A DNA stretch of 64,000 nucleotides. Source: Oscillospiraceae bacterium (GTDB lineage: Bacteria; Bacillota; Clostridia; Oscillospirales; Oscillospiraceae). The DNA lies in assembly GCA_910575815.1 (NCBI GenBank), contig CAJTFN010000013.1, positions 1-64,000 on the forward strand. The letters are read 5' to 3'. Positions 1 through 9,001 of this stretch are shown here, one piece after another. How positions within the stretch are numbered: position 1 is the first letter of the stretch; each line of letters starts with the position of its first letter. Position numbers and translations under genes: made by a program. Under the pieces are notes generated by a model that did no database searches, was not told the DNA's origin, and saw only the letters and a list, made by a program, of their open reading frames with translations.

Positions 1-293
1 TCGCCTTGGTGGGCCGTTACCCCACCAACTAGCTAATCAGACGCGAGGCCATCTTTCGGCGATAAATCTTTGACATTCAGACCATGCGGCCCAAATGTAT
101 CATGCGGTATTAGCAGTCGTTTCCAACTGTTGTCCCCCTCCGAAAGGCAGGTTCCTCACGCGTTACTCACCAGTCCGCCACTAAGCATTCCCTTCCGTTG
201 TCCGAAAACTCCTTCAGGGGTGCTCCGTTCGACTTGCATGTGTTAAGCACGCCGCCAGCGTTCGTCCTGAGCCAGGATCAAACTCTCTATAAA
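1..293 (-). rRNA. 16S ribosomal RNA, 5' part (cut by window edge)
   Basis: Read on the minus strand, the segment begins near 293 and contains the universal 5' 16S motif AGAGTTTGATCCTGGCTCAG (reverse complement ends at 286), followed by the CGAACGCTGGCGGCGTGC block and helices typical of Clostridia. The window edge removes the remainder, so only about the first 290 nt are present. The sequence GATGGCCTCGCGTCTGATTA near 40-60 (minus strand) is of the type seen in Oscillospiraceae, which fits the protein-coding content. Transcription comes from the promoter array at 519-866. Confidence 0.98.
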
Positions 294-512
294 ATGGTAT
301 CTAAACGGCCAGGCCGTTCAAACCAACATAGAGCTATTTGTCATAGCTTCAAGCATTTTTTCGGTTGCTGCTTTCGAGGCAATTGACTGAACCTCTACTC
401 ACCCACAACCTTGGTTGCTCCTCTTGTGATTCCTCACAACAAAAGCTTCCGTCTGGTGCTTTCTTTTCGTTACGTTGTTTAATTTACAAGGTACACGCCT
501 CTCGGCGGAACA
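294..512 (-). other. rRNA operon leader region
   Basis: This is the transcribed leader between the promoter nearest the rRNA and the 16S 5' end. It contains no plausible gene on either strand. A TTGTAAATTAAACAACG-like stretch (about 468-490, minus strand) resembles sequences flanking clostridial rRNA genes. I could not find a clear boxA antitermination motif. Confidence 0.6.
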
Positions 513-518
513 TTTGCT

Positions 519-547
519 ATTCTAGCACATTCATCCCTGTTTGTCAA
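519..547 (-). promoter_or_regulatory. rRNA promoter P1 (nearest 16S)
   Basis: On the minus strand, -35 TTGACA (542-547) and -10 TAGAAT (519-524) are separated by exactly 17 bp, with an A-tract (CAAAAAAAG) directly upstream of the -35 as in UP elements. The -10 region reads TGTGCTAGAATAG. Confidence 0.9.
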
Positions 548-626
548 GCACTTTTTTTGAAATCTTTTTTCGATCTCTTCCGGTGCTTTTTGTTCAGGTC
601 CTGCGCTTTCGCCATTCGGCTTTGCT

Positions 627-655
627 ATTCTATCACATCGGCTTTCGCTTGTCAA
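627..655 (-). promoter_or_regulatory. rRNA promoter P2
   Basis: On the minus strand, -35 TTGACA (650-655), 17-bp spacer, -10 TAGAAT (627-632), again preceded by an A-tract. Its -10 flank (TGTGATAGAATAGCAAA) closely matches that of P1. It lies 108 bp upstream of P1. Confidence 0.9.
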
Positions 656-731
656 GTGTTTTTTTCGAAATCTTTTCAAGTTTCGACTTAAAACTCTCGA
701 CCCTCGCTCCGCTGTGCCAGACAGCTTTGAT

Positions 732-760
732 AGATTACCATGTCTTTCCTCGTTTGTCAA
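732..760 (-). promoter_or_regulatory. rRNA promoter P3
   Basis: On the minus strand, -35 TTGACA (755-760), 17-bp spacer, -10 TAATCT (732-737), with an A-tract upstream. It lies 105 bp upstream of P2. Sequence after the -10 (ATCAAAGCTGTCTGG) resembles that of P4. Confidence 0.85.
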
Positions 761-836
761 GCCCTTTTTTCGAATTCTTTTTCAGTTTTCGATCTCTTTC
801 GCTTGACACACGGCTGTCCTGCGAGACAGCTTCGTT

Positions 837-866
837 AGATTACCACGCCTCCCCCCTTCTTGTCAA
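837..866 (-). promoter_or_regulatory. rRNA promoter P4 (most distal)
   Basis: On the minus strand, -35 TTGACA (861-866), 18-bp spacer, -10 TAATCT (837-842), with an A-tract upstream. It is 105 bp upstream of P3 and shares the AGCTGTCT downstream block with it. Confidence 0.8.
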
Positions 867-1106
867 CTCCTTTTTTCCCTTTTTTTGCTCTTTTTGTATA
901 ATGACGGGAAAGCCCTCAAAAAAAGGTGTGATCTCTATGCATCCTGCATTTTAAAAATGCCTCTGTGCAAATCCACCCGTTTATGCTATACTGTTCACCA
1001 GTATTCCCGGACCGTCCTTCCCTATGCAACCCCGCGGAAAAACGCAGAAGATCTTTTCTTTCCTGTTAATTATAGAAAGCGTCCCATCCCCCGTTTGGCT
1101 CTTGTT

Positions 1107-1138
1107 TTGAGAAAACGGTAATTGAGGTACATTATAAA
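1107..1138 (+). promoter_or_regulatory. possible promoter of the YhaN-like gene
   Basis: A TTGAGA hexamer (1107-1112) and a TATAAA hexamer (1133-1138) lie just upstream of the Shine-Dalgarno AAGGAG (1141-1146). The spacing of 20 bp is too long for a good sigma-A promoter, so this is tentative. The 867-1106 interval holds no other feature I can support. Confidence 0.3.
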
Positions 1139-1155
1139 GTAAGGAGTTGATCGTC

Positions 1156-3399
1156 TTGCAGATCCACCGCCTAACCGCCACCTTCGGTAAGCTTCGGGAA
1201 CAAACCCTGGAGCTCCAGGACGGCCTGAACATTCTCCAGGCCCCCAACGAGACGGGCAAATCCACCTGGTGCGCCTTCCTCCTCGCCATGTTCTACGGCG
1301 TCAACACCAGCGAGCGGAATCGGGCCGGTTTCCTGGCGGACAAAACGCGCTATGCCCCCTGGTCCGGCGCGTCCATGTCCGGCCGTCTGGACTGCCGGGT
1401 GGGCGATGACACCCTTTCCCTCTTTCGGACCACCCGGCGGCAGACCGCCCCCATGGGCGAATTCCAGGCCCTCTACGCCGGCACCGCCGACCCGGTCCCC
1501 GGTCTCACCGGAAGCAACTGCGGCGACGCGCTGCTGGGAGTCAGCCGGGAGGTATACGCCCGCAGCGCCTTCCTCCGCCAAAGCGGCGTCGCCGTCAGCC
1601 AGGACCCGGAGCTGGAGCGGCGCATCGCCTCTCTCATCACCTCCGGCGAGGAGGACACCTCCTACAGCGAGGCCCTGGAGGCCCTGAAAAAGCAGCTCAA
1701 CCGCCGCCGTCACAATAAGACCGGCCAGCTTCCCGCCCTGGAGGCGGAGCTTCAGGAAACCGAGGCCCTCCTGGCCTCCCAGGCGGAGCTGCTCCGCCAG
1801 CGGGAGACCTTCCTCACCCGGGCCGCCCAGCTGGAAGAGCGGCAGTCCGTCCTGGAGGCGGAGCTGATAGCCCTGGACCGTTGGGACATTCAGCGCCAGT
1901 GTCTGGACCTCCAGCGGGTCGAACAGGCCGCCGCCCTGGCGGAGGAACGGGCCGAGAGCCTTCGTCTCCGTCTGGAGAAGGAGGGTGTTCCCGAAAACGA
2001 CGTGACCGGCCGCCTCCGGGGGGCCATCGTCAATCTAAACACCACCCGCCGGAGCGCCGAAAAAGCCCAGGCCCAAAGCGACGAGGCCGCCGCCGCCCTC
2101 ACGGAGGCGGAGGAACGCCTCTCCGCCAGCCCCTTTTACGGACAGACGGAGGAAGAGGCCCGGCGGAGCGTTCAGACGCCGCCTCCGGTCACCGGCCAAA
2201 CATTCTGGCCTCTCCTCCTCGTGGCAATCCTGGGGGCCACCGCCGCGTTGGGCGCGTTGTTTGCCCTGCTGCCTTTGGCCCGGTGGTATCTGACCTTCGG
2301 TCTTCCCGCCGGAATTCTTCTGGTCACAGCCCTGCTTCTCTTCACCCTCCGGAAAAAGGACCTGGCCAAGGCCAAGCGCACCGCTCTGGAGCATCTCTTC
2401 GGCACCGCCGATCCCGAGGCCATTTCCGCCCTGGCCGACACCTATGCCGCTCTCCTGAACGCCCGGGACGCCGCCCAGCGGGACGCCACCGCCAAATCTG
2501 CCGCCGCCAAAAGCGTCTGGGACACCATCGCCGCCAACGAGGCGGGTATTCTGGCGGAGGTGCGGCACTTCGCCCCCGCCGCCGGGAACATGGCTGACGC
2601 CGACGCCGCCCTCCGGGCCAGCGCCACCCTCCGCAGGCAGCTGGCGGAAGCGGAGAAGGCCGCCCGGGAGGCCCGGATCCGGGCGGAACTCCAGGCCCAG
2701 CAGACCCCCGTCCTTTCCGGGGAAATCCCCGCCCCCAACCAGCCGGAGCGAAGCCGGGAGGCCGTCCTGGATGAGCTGGATACCGTCAAAGCCGAGGGAG
2801 CCGCCATCCAGTCCAGCCTGGACCGCATCGCCGGGAGGCTTCACGCCACCGGGGACCCCCTGGCCCTCCAGGCCGCCGCCGAGCGCCTCACGGACCAAAT
2901 ACACAGCCTGGAGCGGGAATACGACTCCATCCAGCTGGCCATGTCCACCCTGGAGCACGCCAACACCCAGCTGCAAGGCCGGTTCTCCCCCGCCTTGGGG
3001 AAGCGCTCGGCGGAGATTTTCCAGCAGCTCACCAACAGCCGGTATGGAAACGTCATCCTGGACCGCAGCCTCCACGTGGCGGCGGAGCCCGCCGGAAGCG
3101 GCGTCCCCCGGGATGTGGAATACCTCTCCGCCGGAGCCGCGGACCAGCTCTATCTGGCGGTGCGATTGGCGATCTGCGACCTGATTCTCCCCCCGGAGCA
3201 CGCGGTTCCCATCGTTCTGGACGACGCTCTGTCCAGCTTTGACGACGCCCGCTGCGCCTCCGCCCTGTCTTATCTTCGGAAGGAAGCGGAAAAGCGCCAG
3301 ATTCTGCTCTTCACCTGCCACAGCCGGGAGGCGGACTTCTTTCAGGACGACCCCGCCGTCTCCATCCAGCTCTTGACGGCCCCGGCGGGGGAGGTATAA
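1156..3399 (+). CDS. YhaN/SbcC-like AAA family ATPase
   Basis: A 747-residue P-loop ATPase of the SMC/Rad50-like class, closest in layout to YhaN. Walker A (APNETGKST, about residues 29-37) follows an N-terminal strand-rich region. Coiled coil fills most of residues 170-350 and 420-620, interrupted by two adjacent hydrophobic segments (about 375-420), a membrane hairpin typical of YhaN-type proteins. The C-terminus carries the signature (YLSAGAADQLYLAVRLAI), Walker B (IVLDDALSSFDD) and a switch histidine (FTCHSRE). The likely start is TTG at 1156, 9 nt after AAGGAG; an in-frame TTG at 1147 abuts the Shine-Dalgarno site and is less credible. Family members usually pair with an SbcD/YhaO-type nuclease; none is adjacent here because the upstream neighbour is rRNA. 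Confidence 0.85.
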   Translation: MQIHRLTATFGKLREQTLELQDGLNILQAPNETGKSTWCAFLLAMFYGVNTSERNRAGFLADKTRYAPWSGASMSGRLDCRVGDDTLSLFRTTRRQTAPMGEFQALYAGTADPVPGLTGSNCGDALLGVSREVYARSAFLRQSGVAVSQDPELERRIASLITSGEEDTSYSEALEALKKQLNRRRHNKTGQLPALEAELQETEALLASQAELLRQRETFLTRAAQLEERQSVLEAELIALDRWDIQRQCLDLQRVEQAAALAEERAESLRLRLEKEGVPENDVTGRLRGAIVNLNTTRRSAEKAQAQSDEAAAALTEAEERLSASPFYGQTEEEARRSVQTPPPVTGQTFWPLLLVAILGATAALGALFALLPLARWYLTFGLPAGILLVTALLLFTLRKKDLAKAKRTALEHLFGTADPEAISALADTYAALLNARDAAQRDATAKSAAAKSVWDTIAANEAGILAEVRHFAPAAGNMADADAALRASATLRRQLAEAEKAAREARIRAELQAQQTPVLSGEIPAPNQPERSREAVLDELDTVKAEGAAIQSSLDRIAGRLHATGDPLALQAAAERLTDQIHSLEREYDSIQLAMSTLEHANTQLQGRFSPALGKRSAEIFQQLTNSRYGNVILDRSLHVAAEPAGSGVPRDVEYLSAGAADQLYLAVRLAICDLILPPEHAVPIVLDDALSSFDDARCASALSYLRKEAEKRQILLFTCHSREADFFQDDPAVSIQLLTAPAGEV

Positions 3400-3501
3400 A
3401 ATAACCCTGTGCAGCCCCTTGGCGGGGAGACTCTCCTCTCCGGGCGGTTGTACATACGAAGCTTTCAACGGATTACTTTCATAAAAAGGGAGACATCGAT
3501 C

Positions 3502-4323
3502 ATGAGCGAATGTACTCACGACTGCGCCACCTGCGGCGAGTCCTGCGCGGACCGTCAGGAGCCCCAGTCCCTTCTAAAAGAACTGAACCCCAACGCCCGG
3601 GTGGGCAAGGTCTACGGCGTCGTCTCCGGCAAGGGCGGCGTGGGCAAATCCATGGTCACCAGCCAGCTGGCCGTCACCATGCGCCGCCGGGGGCACGCCG
3701 TCGGTATTCTGGACGCTGACGTCACCGGCCCCTCCATCCCCAAGGCCTTCGGCGTTCACGGCCAGGCCCTGGGCGGCGAGGAGGGCATCTACCCCATGGA
3801 GTCCGCCTCGGGCATCCAAATGATGAGCACCAACCTGCTTCTTCCCAATGAGACGGACCCGGTCATCTGGCGGGGCCCGGTCATCTCCGGCGTGGTCCAG
3901 CAGTTCTGGACCGACGTCCTTTGGAACTGCGATTACCTCTTTGTCGACATGCCTCCCGGCACCGGGGACGTGTCCCTCTCCGTCTTCCAGTCCATTCCCC
4001 TGGACGGCATCGTGGTGGTAGCCTCTCCCCAGGAGCTGGTTTCCATGGTGGTGGAGAAGGCCGTGAAGATGGCGGAGATGATGGAAGTCCCCATTCTGGG
4101 TCTCATCGAGAACATGAGCTATGTCCTTTGCCCCGACTGCGGGAAAAAGCTCCGTCTCTTCGGCGAGGGAAAAACCGCCGAGGCCGCCCAGCGCCATCAT
4201 CTGCCCCTTCTGGCGGAAATGCCCATCGATCCCGCCCTGGCGTCTCTGGTGGACGCGGGGAACATCGAGTCCTTCCAGGGCGGCTGGCTGGACGCCGCCG
4301 CGGACCTTCTGGAGGCCAAATAA
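3502..4323 (+). CDS. Mrp/NBP35-family iron-sulfur carrier ATPase
   Basis: A 273-residue ParA-like P-loop ATPase that by family binds and transfers Fe-S clusters to apoproteins in the cytosol. The deviant Walker A GKGGVGKS is at about residues 43-50, with DVTGPSIPK, the DMPPGTGD motif and the C-terminal CPDC pair expected for cluster bridging between subunits. The N-terminus adds a cysteine cluster (C4, C8, C11, C15), like the extra cluster site of NBP35-type members. The ATG at 3502 is preceded by AAAAAGGGAG. An in-frame upstream extension has no ribosome binding site. It lies about 100 nt downstream of the YhaN-like gene and may be co-transcribed. Confidence 0.93.
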   Translation: MSECTHDCATCGESCADRQEPQSLLKELNPNARVGKVYGVVSGKGGVGKSMVTSQLAVTMRRRGHAVGILDADVTGPSIPKAFGVHGQALGGEEGIYPMESASGIQMMSTNLLLPNETDPVIWRGPVISGVVQQFWTDVLWNCDYLFVDMPPGTGDVSLSVFQSIPLDGIVVVASPQELVSMVVEKAVKMAEMMEVPILGLIENMSYVLCPDCGKKLRLFGEGKTAEAAQRHHLPLLAEMPIDPALASLVDAGNIESFQGGWLDAAADLLEAK

Positions 4324-4344
4324 GCGCTTCTCCAATATGAATAT

Positions 4345-4388
4345 GAGGAATTGGGAGCCCGGGCCCTTGCCCGGACTCCCGGTTCCTC
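4345..4388 (+). terminator. possible intrinsic terminator after mrp-like gene
   Basis: A long interrupted hairpin (GAGGAA ... GGGAGCCCGGGC loop GCCCGGACTCCC ... TTCCTC) 20 nt past the stop codon. Only a short, interrupted T-run follows, so termination strength is uncertain. The rest of 4389-4609 holds no gene I can support. Confidence 0.5.
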
Positions 4389-4609
4389 ATTTTCGCGTTC
4401 CCCGATCCCCCGTTTCCAGCGGCCCGCCAAAGCCATTCCCTCCGGCGGGCATACCGTTTCACCGGAGGGCGGGCCACCGGCGCTTCTCCACGTCCTCTCC
4501 GTCCCCTCGGAATCCCCCCGCCCCCGGGGCGAACGCCGCCGGGCAAGCCTCAACACGGCCTATTTAAAAAATACCATCCCAGCGCCTCCCTTTTTGTCGG
4601 GAACGGCAA

Positions 4610-4638
4610 TTGCAAAAACCGCCGGAATTCGACATAAT
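4610..4638 (+). promoter_or_regulatory. promoter of xpt
   Basis: TTGCAA (4610-4615) and CATAAT (4633-4638) separated by 17 bp, about 40 nt before the xpt start. The transcript leader is too short to hold a purine riboswitch. Confidence 0.6.
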
Positions 4639-4676
4639 AGAAGGTACTATATTTTGTAAACAGGAGGGTAATCACC

Positions 4677-5252
4677 ATGCAGGAGCTGAAAGACCGCATC
4701 GCCAAAGAGGGCAAGGTCCTCCCCGGCAACATCATCAAGGTGGACGGATTCCTGAACCACCGGGTGGACACCGAGCTGCTGGACCACATCGCCGAGGAGT
4801 TCGGCCATCACTTCAACATGGATGACGTGACGGTCATCCTCACCGCCGAGGCCAGCGGAATCGCCCTGGCCACCATCGTAGCCCGGCACTTCCACAAGCC
4901 CATGATCTTCGCCAAGAAGGCCAAGAGCGACAACATCGAGGGCGGCCTGTATCAAAGCGACATTTTCTCCTATACTTATAAGAAGAAGGTCACCCTCCTG
5001 GTCAGCAAGGAGTGGCTCCACGCCGGGGACAAGGTCCTGGTGGTGGACGACTTCATGGCCAACGGTGAGGCCATGCGGGGCCTGTGCGAGATCGTGGAGA
5101 AGGCGGGAGCCGAGCTGGTGGGCATCGGCTGCGCCGTGGAGAAGGGCTTCCAGGGCGGCGGCGACCGTCTCCGGGAAGCGGGCGTGAACCTAAAATCCCT
5201 GGCCATCATCGAATCCGCCGGACCGGACAGCATCGTCTTCCGGGAGAACTAA
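4677..5252 (+). CDS. xpt: xanthine phosphoribosyltransferase
   Basis: This 191-residue type I phosphoribosyltransferase makes XMP from xanthine and PRPP in purine salvage; length and sequence match Xpt along its whole length. The PRPP-binding loop is VLVVDDFMANGEAM (about residues 120-133), and the N-terminal LPGNIIKVDGFLNHRVD block is characteristic. The ATG at 4677 follows CAGGAGGG with good spacing. Its product can be aminated by GuaA, encoded 1.7 kb downstream on the same strand. In Bacillus the gene is under a purine riboswitch; I see no such aptamer here, only a direct promoter. Confidence 0.95.
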   Translation: MQELKDRIAKEGKVLPGNIIKVDGFLNHRVDTELLDHIAEEFGHHFNMDDVTVILTAEASGIALATIVARHFHKPMIFAKKAKSDNIEGGLYQSDIFSYTYKKKVTLLVSKEWLHAGDKVLVVDDFMANGEAMRGLCEIVEKAGAELVGIGCAVEKGFQGGGDRLREAGVNLKSLAIIESAGPDSIVFREN

Positions 5253-5329
5253 AAATTTTTCCCCCCGCTCCGCCCCCCCCCTCTTTTTCCGTCCTGATTG
5301 ATAGACGAACCCAAAAAGGAGGCTTTCCC

Positions 5330-5950
5330 ATGAAGCGTGTTCTTGTCCCCCTGTGGCTGACGGCCCTGCTGCTCCTCTCCGCCTGCCGGGCGGAGGAATC
5401 CGGCGACGCCAAGCCTGTCCTGTACCTCTACCCGGAGGAGAAGACGGCGGTCACCGTCCGCCTGGACTACGACGGAGCCCTGACCTGCACCTATCCCGCC
5501 TATGAGGACGGCTGGACCGTCACCGCCGCCCCGGATGGCACGCTGACGGACGCCTCCGGCCAGACGTACAACTATCTCTACTGGGAGGGCATCTCCCAGG
5601 GGGAATACGACTTCTCCCAAGGCTTCTGCGTCCCCGGGGAAGACACCGCCGCCTTTTTGGAGGACGCCCTGTCCCGCCTGGGCCTCACCCGCCGGGAGGC
5701 CAACGAGTTCCTCGTCTACTGGCTTCCCCAGATGGAGCCCAACCCCTACAACCTGATCGCCTTCCAATCCGCCGCCTACACAAACCGGGCCCGGCTCACC
5801 GTCACCCCGGAGCCGGACAGCGTGCTCCGGGTCTTCATGGCCTGGAAGTCTCTGGACGCCCCGGCGGAGATACCGGAGCAGGACCTCCCCGCCTTTGACC
5901 GTACCGGCTTTGCCCTGGTGGAGTGGGGCGGAGCCCGCGCCCCCTCCTGA
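5330..5950 (+). CDS. predicted lipoprotein, conserved clostridial family of unknown function
   Basis: A 206-residue protein with a lipoprotein signal peptide: MKRV followed by a hydrophobic core and lipobox LLSAC (cysteine near residue 19). The mature part begins with a KPVLYLYPEE motif followed by LDYDGALTCTYP and YNYLYWEG, a pattern I have seen in uncharacterised secreted proteins of Clostridia, but I know no function. No catalytic motif is visible. ATG 5330 follows AAAAAGGAGG. It lies between xpt and a second secreted protein, with its own ribosome site and probably the same transcript as xpt. Confidence 0.75.
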   Translation: MKRVLVPLWLTALLLLSACRAEESGDAKPVLYLYPEEKTAVTVRLDYDGALTCTYPAYEDGWTVTAAPDGTLTDASGQTYNYLYWEGISQGEYDFSQGFCVPGEDTAAFLEDALSRLGLTRREANEFLVYWLPQMEPNPYNLIAFQSAAYTNRARLTVTPEPDSVLRVFMAWKSLDAPAEIPEQDLPAFDRTGFALVEWGGARAPS

Positions 5951-6001
5951 GGGAACTTTTTCCCCGTCCCCTTCGTCTAACCTGGTAAAGGAGGTACGGT
6001 C

Positions 6002-6940
6002 ATGAAACGAACGCTCTTCGCCCTCACGCTTCTGCCGCTTCTGCTCCTCTTGGTCTGCCGGGCGGCCCCGGAGGCCCCCCGGTCCCCGGAACCCCTGGAA
6101 ACTCCCGCGTCTGCGGACTTCCAGGACCCGCCTATCGCCATTGCTTCCGGTCCCTGCCGCCCCTGCGCCCCGGAGGAGACCGCCGTTCCCCTGCCGGAGA
6201 CGGAGAGCATCCGCCTCACCCGCTGGGACGGGGAGGCCCTCTTGGAAGTCTGGCTGTTTCACGACGAGCTCCAGTCCTTCCGGGAGGCCCTACCGGAGCT
6301 CCGGGGCCACCAGCAGGAGGGCTGGATCCCGCCGGAAAATCCCTGGCCCGTCTACGGCCTTTCGGTCTCCGGCGTCGAGGCCGACTACGAGGCCGCCTAC
6401 TGCGACGGCCTTTGGGTGGACAGCCTGGGAAACACCCTGATTTCCGGGCCTGACCCCGCGCCCCTCTGGGAGCGCTTCGGCCGGCGGGCGGAAGAGGCGT
6501 CCTCCCCTCCCGCCCAGCGGGAGCTGGCCCTGGCCGGCGGCGTGTGGGACGCCCGGTTCCTGGTCCCCGCCGAGGCGCAGGAGCCCTCCCCCCAAACCCC
6601 CATGACCCTGGAGGCGGACAACGGCGTCCTCTCCTGGACGCTCCAAAACCGCTCCGGCCAAACCCTGACCCACGGAAACGGCGGAAATGCCCAGCTGGAC
6701 ATCCTTCTGGGGCAGACCTGGTATGCCCTTCCCTTCCTCTCCGGCTCCCACTATGCGTATACGATGGAGGCCTATACCCTGCCGCCGGGCGGGGACTACG
6801 CGGGCGTTCTCTGGCAGGAGCCCTACGGCCTTCTGCCCAGCGGGACCTACCGGGTCCGCTTTTCCTGGACGGGGGACCCGGTCTCCGGCATGGCCGCCGC
6901 CCCTGTCCGCCTTCAAGGCGGCGTCTTCCTTCCGCTATAA
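6002..6940 (+). CDS. secreted/lipoprotein with C-terminal immunoglobulin-like fold
   Basis: A 312-residue exported protein. The N-terminus is a strong signal sequence (MKRTLFALTLLPLLLLLVC), whose cysteine could serve as a weak lipobox. The middle third has no family I recognise. From about residue 200 the sequence (MTLEADNGVLSWTLQNRSG to GTYRVRFSW) has the alternating strand pattern of the Ig-like/BsuPI-type domains common in secreted Firmicute proteins. ATG 6002 follows AAAGGAGG. It sits 51 nt after the preceding lipoprotein gene and 33 nt before guaA. Confidence 0.7.
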   Translation: MKRTLFALTLLPLLLLLVCRAAPEAPRSPEPLETPASADFQDPPIAIASGPCRPCAPEETAVPLPETESIRLTRWDGEALLEVWLFHDELQSFREALPELRGHQQEGWIPPENPWPVYGLSVSGVEADYEAAYCDGLWVDSLGNTLISGPDPAPLWERFGRRAEEASSPPAQRELALAGGVWDARFLVPAEAQEPSPQTPMTLEADNGVLSWTLQNRSGQTLTHGNGGNAQLDILLGQTWYALPFLSGSHYAYTMEAYTLPPGGDYAGVLWQEPYGLLPSGTYRVRFSWTGDPVSGMAAAPVRLQGGVFLPL

Positions 6941-6973
6941 CCCAAATCTGACAAAAGAACCGAGGAATCGCTT

Positions 6974-8515
6974 ATGTCCCATCAAACCGTCGTTATCCTG
7001 GACTTCGGCGGCCAGTACAACCAGCTCATCGCCCGCCGGGTCCGGGAGCAGGAGGTCTACTGCGAAGTGAAGCCCTATTCCACGCCTGCGGAAGACCTGA
7101 AAGCACTGAATCCCATTGGCATCATCTTCACCGGAGGCCCCAACAGCGTCTACGACCCCGCCGCTCCCCAGGCGGACCCGGAGCTTTTCCGGCTGGGAGT
7201 GCCCATCCTGGGCATCTGCTACGGCTGCCAGCTCTTGGCCCACAGCTTAGGCGGCCAAGTCTCCCCCGCCCAGGGCGGCACAGCCCGGGAGTACGGCAAA
7301 ACCGAGACCTTCTTTGATTCGAGCTGCAAGCTCTTCCAGGGTCTCCCCGCCGAGAGCGTCACCTGGATGAGCCATGGCGACTATATGGAGCGAATTCCCC
7401 AGGGCTTCCGTTTGGCGGCCCACAGCGCCGCCTGTCCCAACGTGGCCATCGCGGACGAGGCCCGGGGCTTTTACGGCGTCCAGTTCCATCCGGAGGTGAA
7501 CCACACCCCCCAGGGCGCGGCCATCCTCCGCAATTTCCTCTATGAGATCTGCGGCGCCAAGGGCGACTGGACCATGGAGGACTATAAGAACACCGCCATC
7601 CGGCGTCTCCGGGAAGTCATCGGAGAGGGGAAGGTTCTTCTGGCTCTCAGCGGCGGCGTGGACAGCTCCGTGGCCGCCGCCCTGCTGGCCGAAGCCGTGG
7701 GGCCCCAGCTGACCTGCGTCTTTGTGGACCATGGGCTCATGCGCCTGAACGAAGGGGACGAGGTAGAAGCCGCCTTCGCCAAGTGGGACATCCGGTTCGT
7801 CCGGGCCAACGCGGAGGAGCGGTTTTTGTCGCGGCTGGCCGGCGTCACGGAGCCGGAAGCCAAGCGAAAGATCATCGGCGAGGAGTTCATCCGGGTCTTC
7901 GAGGCGGAGGCCAAAAAGCTGGGCAAGGTGGACTACCTGGCCCAGGGAACCATCTATCCCGACGTCATTGAGTCCGGCGCGGGGGATGCCGCCGTCATCA
8001 AGAGCCATCATAATGTAGGCGGTCTGCCGGACTATGTGGATTTCAAGGAAATCGTGGAGCCCCTGCGGCTCCTCTTCAAAGACGAGGTCCGTACCCTGGG
8101 CCGGGAGCTGGGGCTTCCGGAATATCTGGTCGCCCGCCAGCCCTTTCCGGGGCCGGGCCTTGCCATCCGGGTTATCGGGGACGTCACCAAGGAAAAGCTG
8201 GACATGCTCCGCCAGGCGGATTTCATCTTCCGGGACGAGATTGCCAAGGCGGGTCTGTCGGGGACCATGAGCCAATACTTCGCCGTGTTGACCAATATGC
8301 GCTCCGTAGGCGTTATGGGAGACGGGCGCACCTACGATTACACCCTGGCCCTGCGCTCCGTCACCACCAGCGACTTCATGACGGCGGACTGGAGCCGGAT
8401 TCCCTACGAGGTCCTGGACCGGGTGAGCGTCCGGGTGGTGAACGAGGTGCCCCATATCAACCGGGTGCTGTACGACATCACCAGCAAGCCCCCGGCGACG
8501 ATTGAATACGAGTGA
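6974..8515 (+). CDS. guaA: GMP synthase (glutamine-hydrolysing)
   Basis: A 513-residue two-domain enzyme converting XMP, glutamine and ATP to GMP. The N-terminal class I glutamine amidotransferase domain has the nucleophile in GICYGCQLL (C82; the usual residue after GICYG is Met, here Cys) and the His-Glu pair in FHPEVNH. The ATP pyrophosphatase P-loop is [14 protein letters not shown] (about residue 225), and the C-terminal dimerisation domain ends in the expected KPPATIEYE. The start at 6974 is preceded by GAGGAA. It is the last gene of the plus-strand run, followed by a strong terminator. Confidence 0.98.
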   Translation: MSHQTVVILDFGGQYNQLIARRVREQEVYCEVKPYSTPAEDLKALNPIGIIFTGGPNSVYDPAAPQADPELFRLGVPILGICYGCQLLAHSLGGQVSPAQGGTAREYGKTETFFDSSCKLFQGLPAESVTWMSHGDYMERIPQGFRLAAHSAACPNVAIADEARGFYGVQFHPEVNHTPQGAAILRNFLYEICGAKGDWTMEDYKNTAIRRLREVIGEGKVLLALSGGVDSSVAAALLAEAVGPQLTCVFVDHGLMRLNEGDEVEAAFAKWDIRFVRANAEERFLSRLAGVTEPEAKRKIIGEEFIRVFEAEAKKLGKVDYLAQGTIYPDVIESGAGDAAVIKSHHNVGGLPDYVDFKEIVEPLRLLFKDEVRTLGRELGLPEYLVARQPFPGPGLAIRVIGDVTKEKLDMLRQADFIFRDEIAKAGLSGTMSQYFAVLTNMRSVGVMGDGRTYDYTLALRSVTTSDFMTADWSRIPYEVLDRVSVRVVNEVPHINRVLYDITSKPPATIEYE

Positions 8516-8609
8516 TTTCAGAGGGCGGGAAACCTTGATATGACTGGATTTTTCAGGGTTTAGTCCCCTCTTTGGCAACGATTTGGCAGCATTTCCCCAT
8601 TATTCAATG

Positions 8610-8653
8610 AAAAGAGCTAACTGATTTTAATCTGTCAGTTAGCTCTTTTCTTT
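8610..8653. terminator. bidirectional intrinsic terminator
   Basis: A perfect 15-bp stem (AAAAGAGCTAACTGA / TCAGTTAGCTCTTTT, arms 8610-8624 and 8635-8649) with T-runs on both strands, located between convergent guaA and the minus-strand gene at 8675. It should terminate both transcripts. Confidence 0.9.
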
Positions 8654-8674
8654 ACTGCTGCATCGCGGATTCAT

Positions 8675-9001
8675 TTATTCCTCCGCTTCCATATCTCGTT
8701 CACACAGCAGCTGGTAAAAATGGAAATAAGCGTCATAGTAGTTTTGAACCATCTCAGCAAATAAGGGGTCAACCTTATTTCCAGATAGAACTTTTTGTTT
8801 GCGTTCCAGGCCAAATAAACCCGTTTCTCCTGTTTTGACTTTTGTGTATTCGGGCTCTGAAGCATCGGGAAAACGCTCTGTTTTTACAGTGCCACTACCG
8901 CTGGCCCCGCTGATGTAAAAATCCCCTGTAACGTTGATCCCATACCTGTTTTTCATGTAAACAATTGCGAGATCGTGAGCGATCTGTTCTTTTGATATCA
9001 T
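8675..9001 (-). CDS. hypothetical protein (108 aa)
   Basis: A 108-residue protein of unknown function: mixed alpha/beta, with no signal peptide, membrane segment or recognisable motif. The N-terminus reads MISKEQIAHDLAIVYMKNRYG and the C-terminus is acidic. ATG 9001 follows AAAGGGAG. The codons are visibly less GC-rich than those of flanking housekeeping genes, suggesting recent acquisition. It heads no obvious operon; the next minus-strand gene upstream is 129 nt away. Confidence 0.6.
   Translation of the reverse strand: MISKEQIAHDLAIVYMKNRYGINVTGDFYISGASGSGTVKTERFPDASEPEYTKVKTGETGLFGLERKQKVLSGNKVDPLFAEMVQNYYDAYFHFYQLLCERDMEAEE

Noticed and set aside
198..1121. Several plus-strand open frames of 60-137 residues across the 16S 5' end and leader
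   Set aside because: They overlap the rRNA gene and its promoter array, have Phe/Ser/Leu-biased low-complexity translations and no ribosome sites.
4560..4676. Purine riboswitch in front of xpt
   Set aside because: The predicted promoter leaves only about 35 nt of leader, and the conserved aptamer core and flanking P1 stem are not visible.
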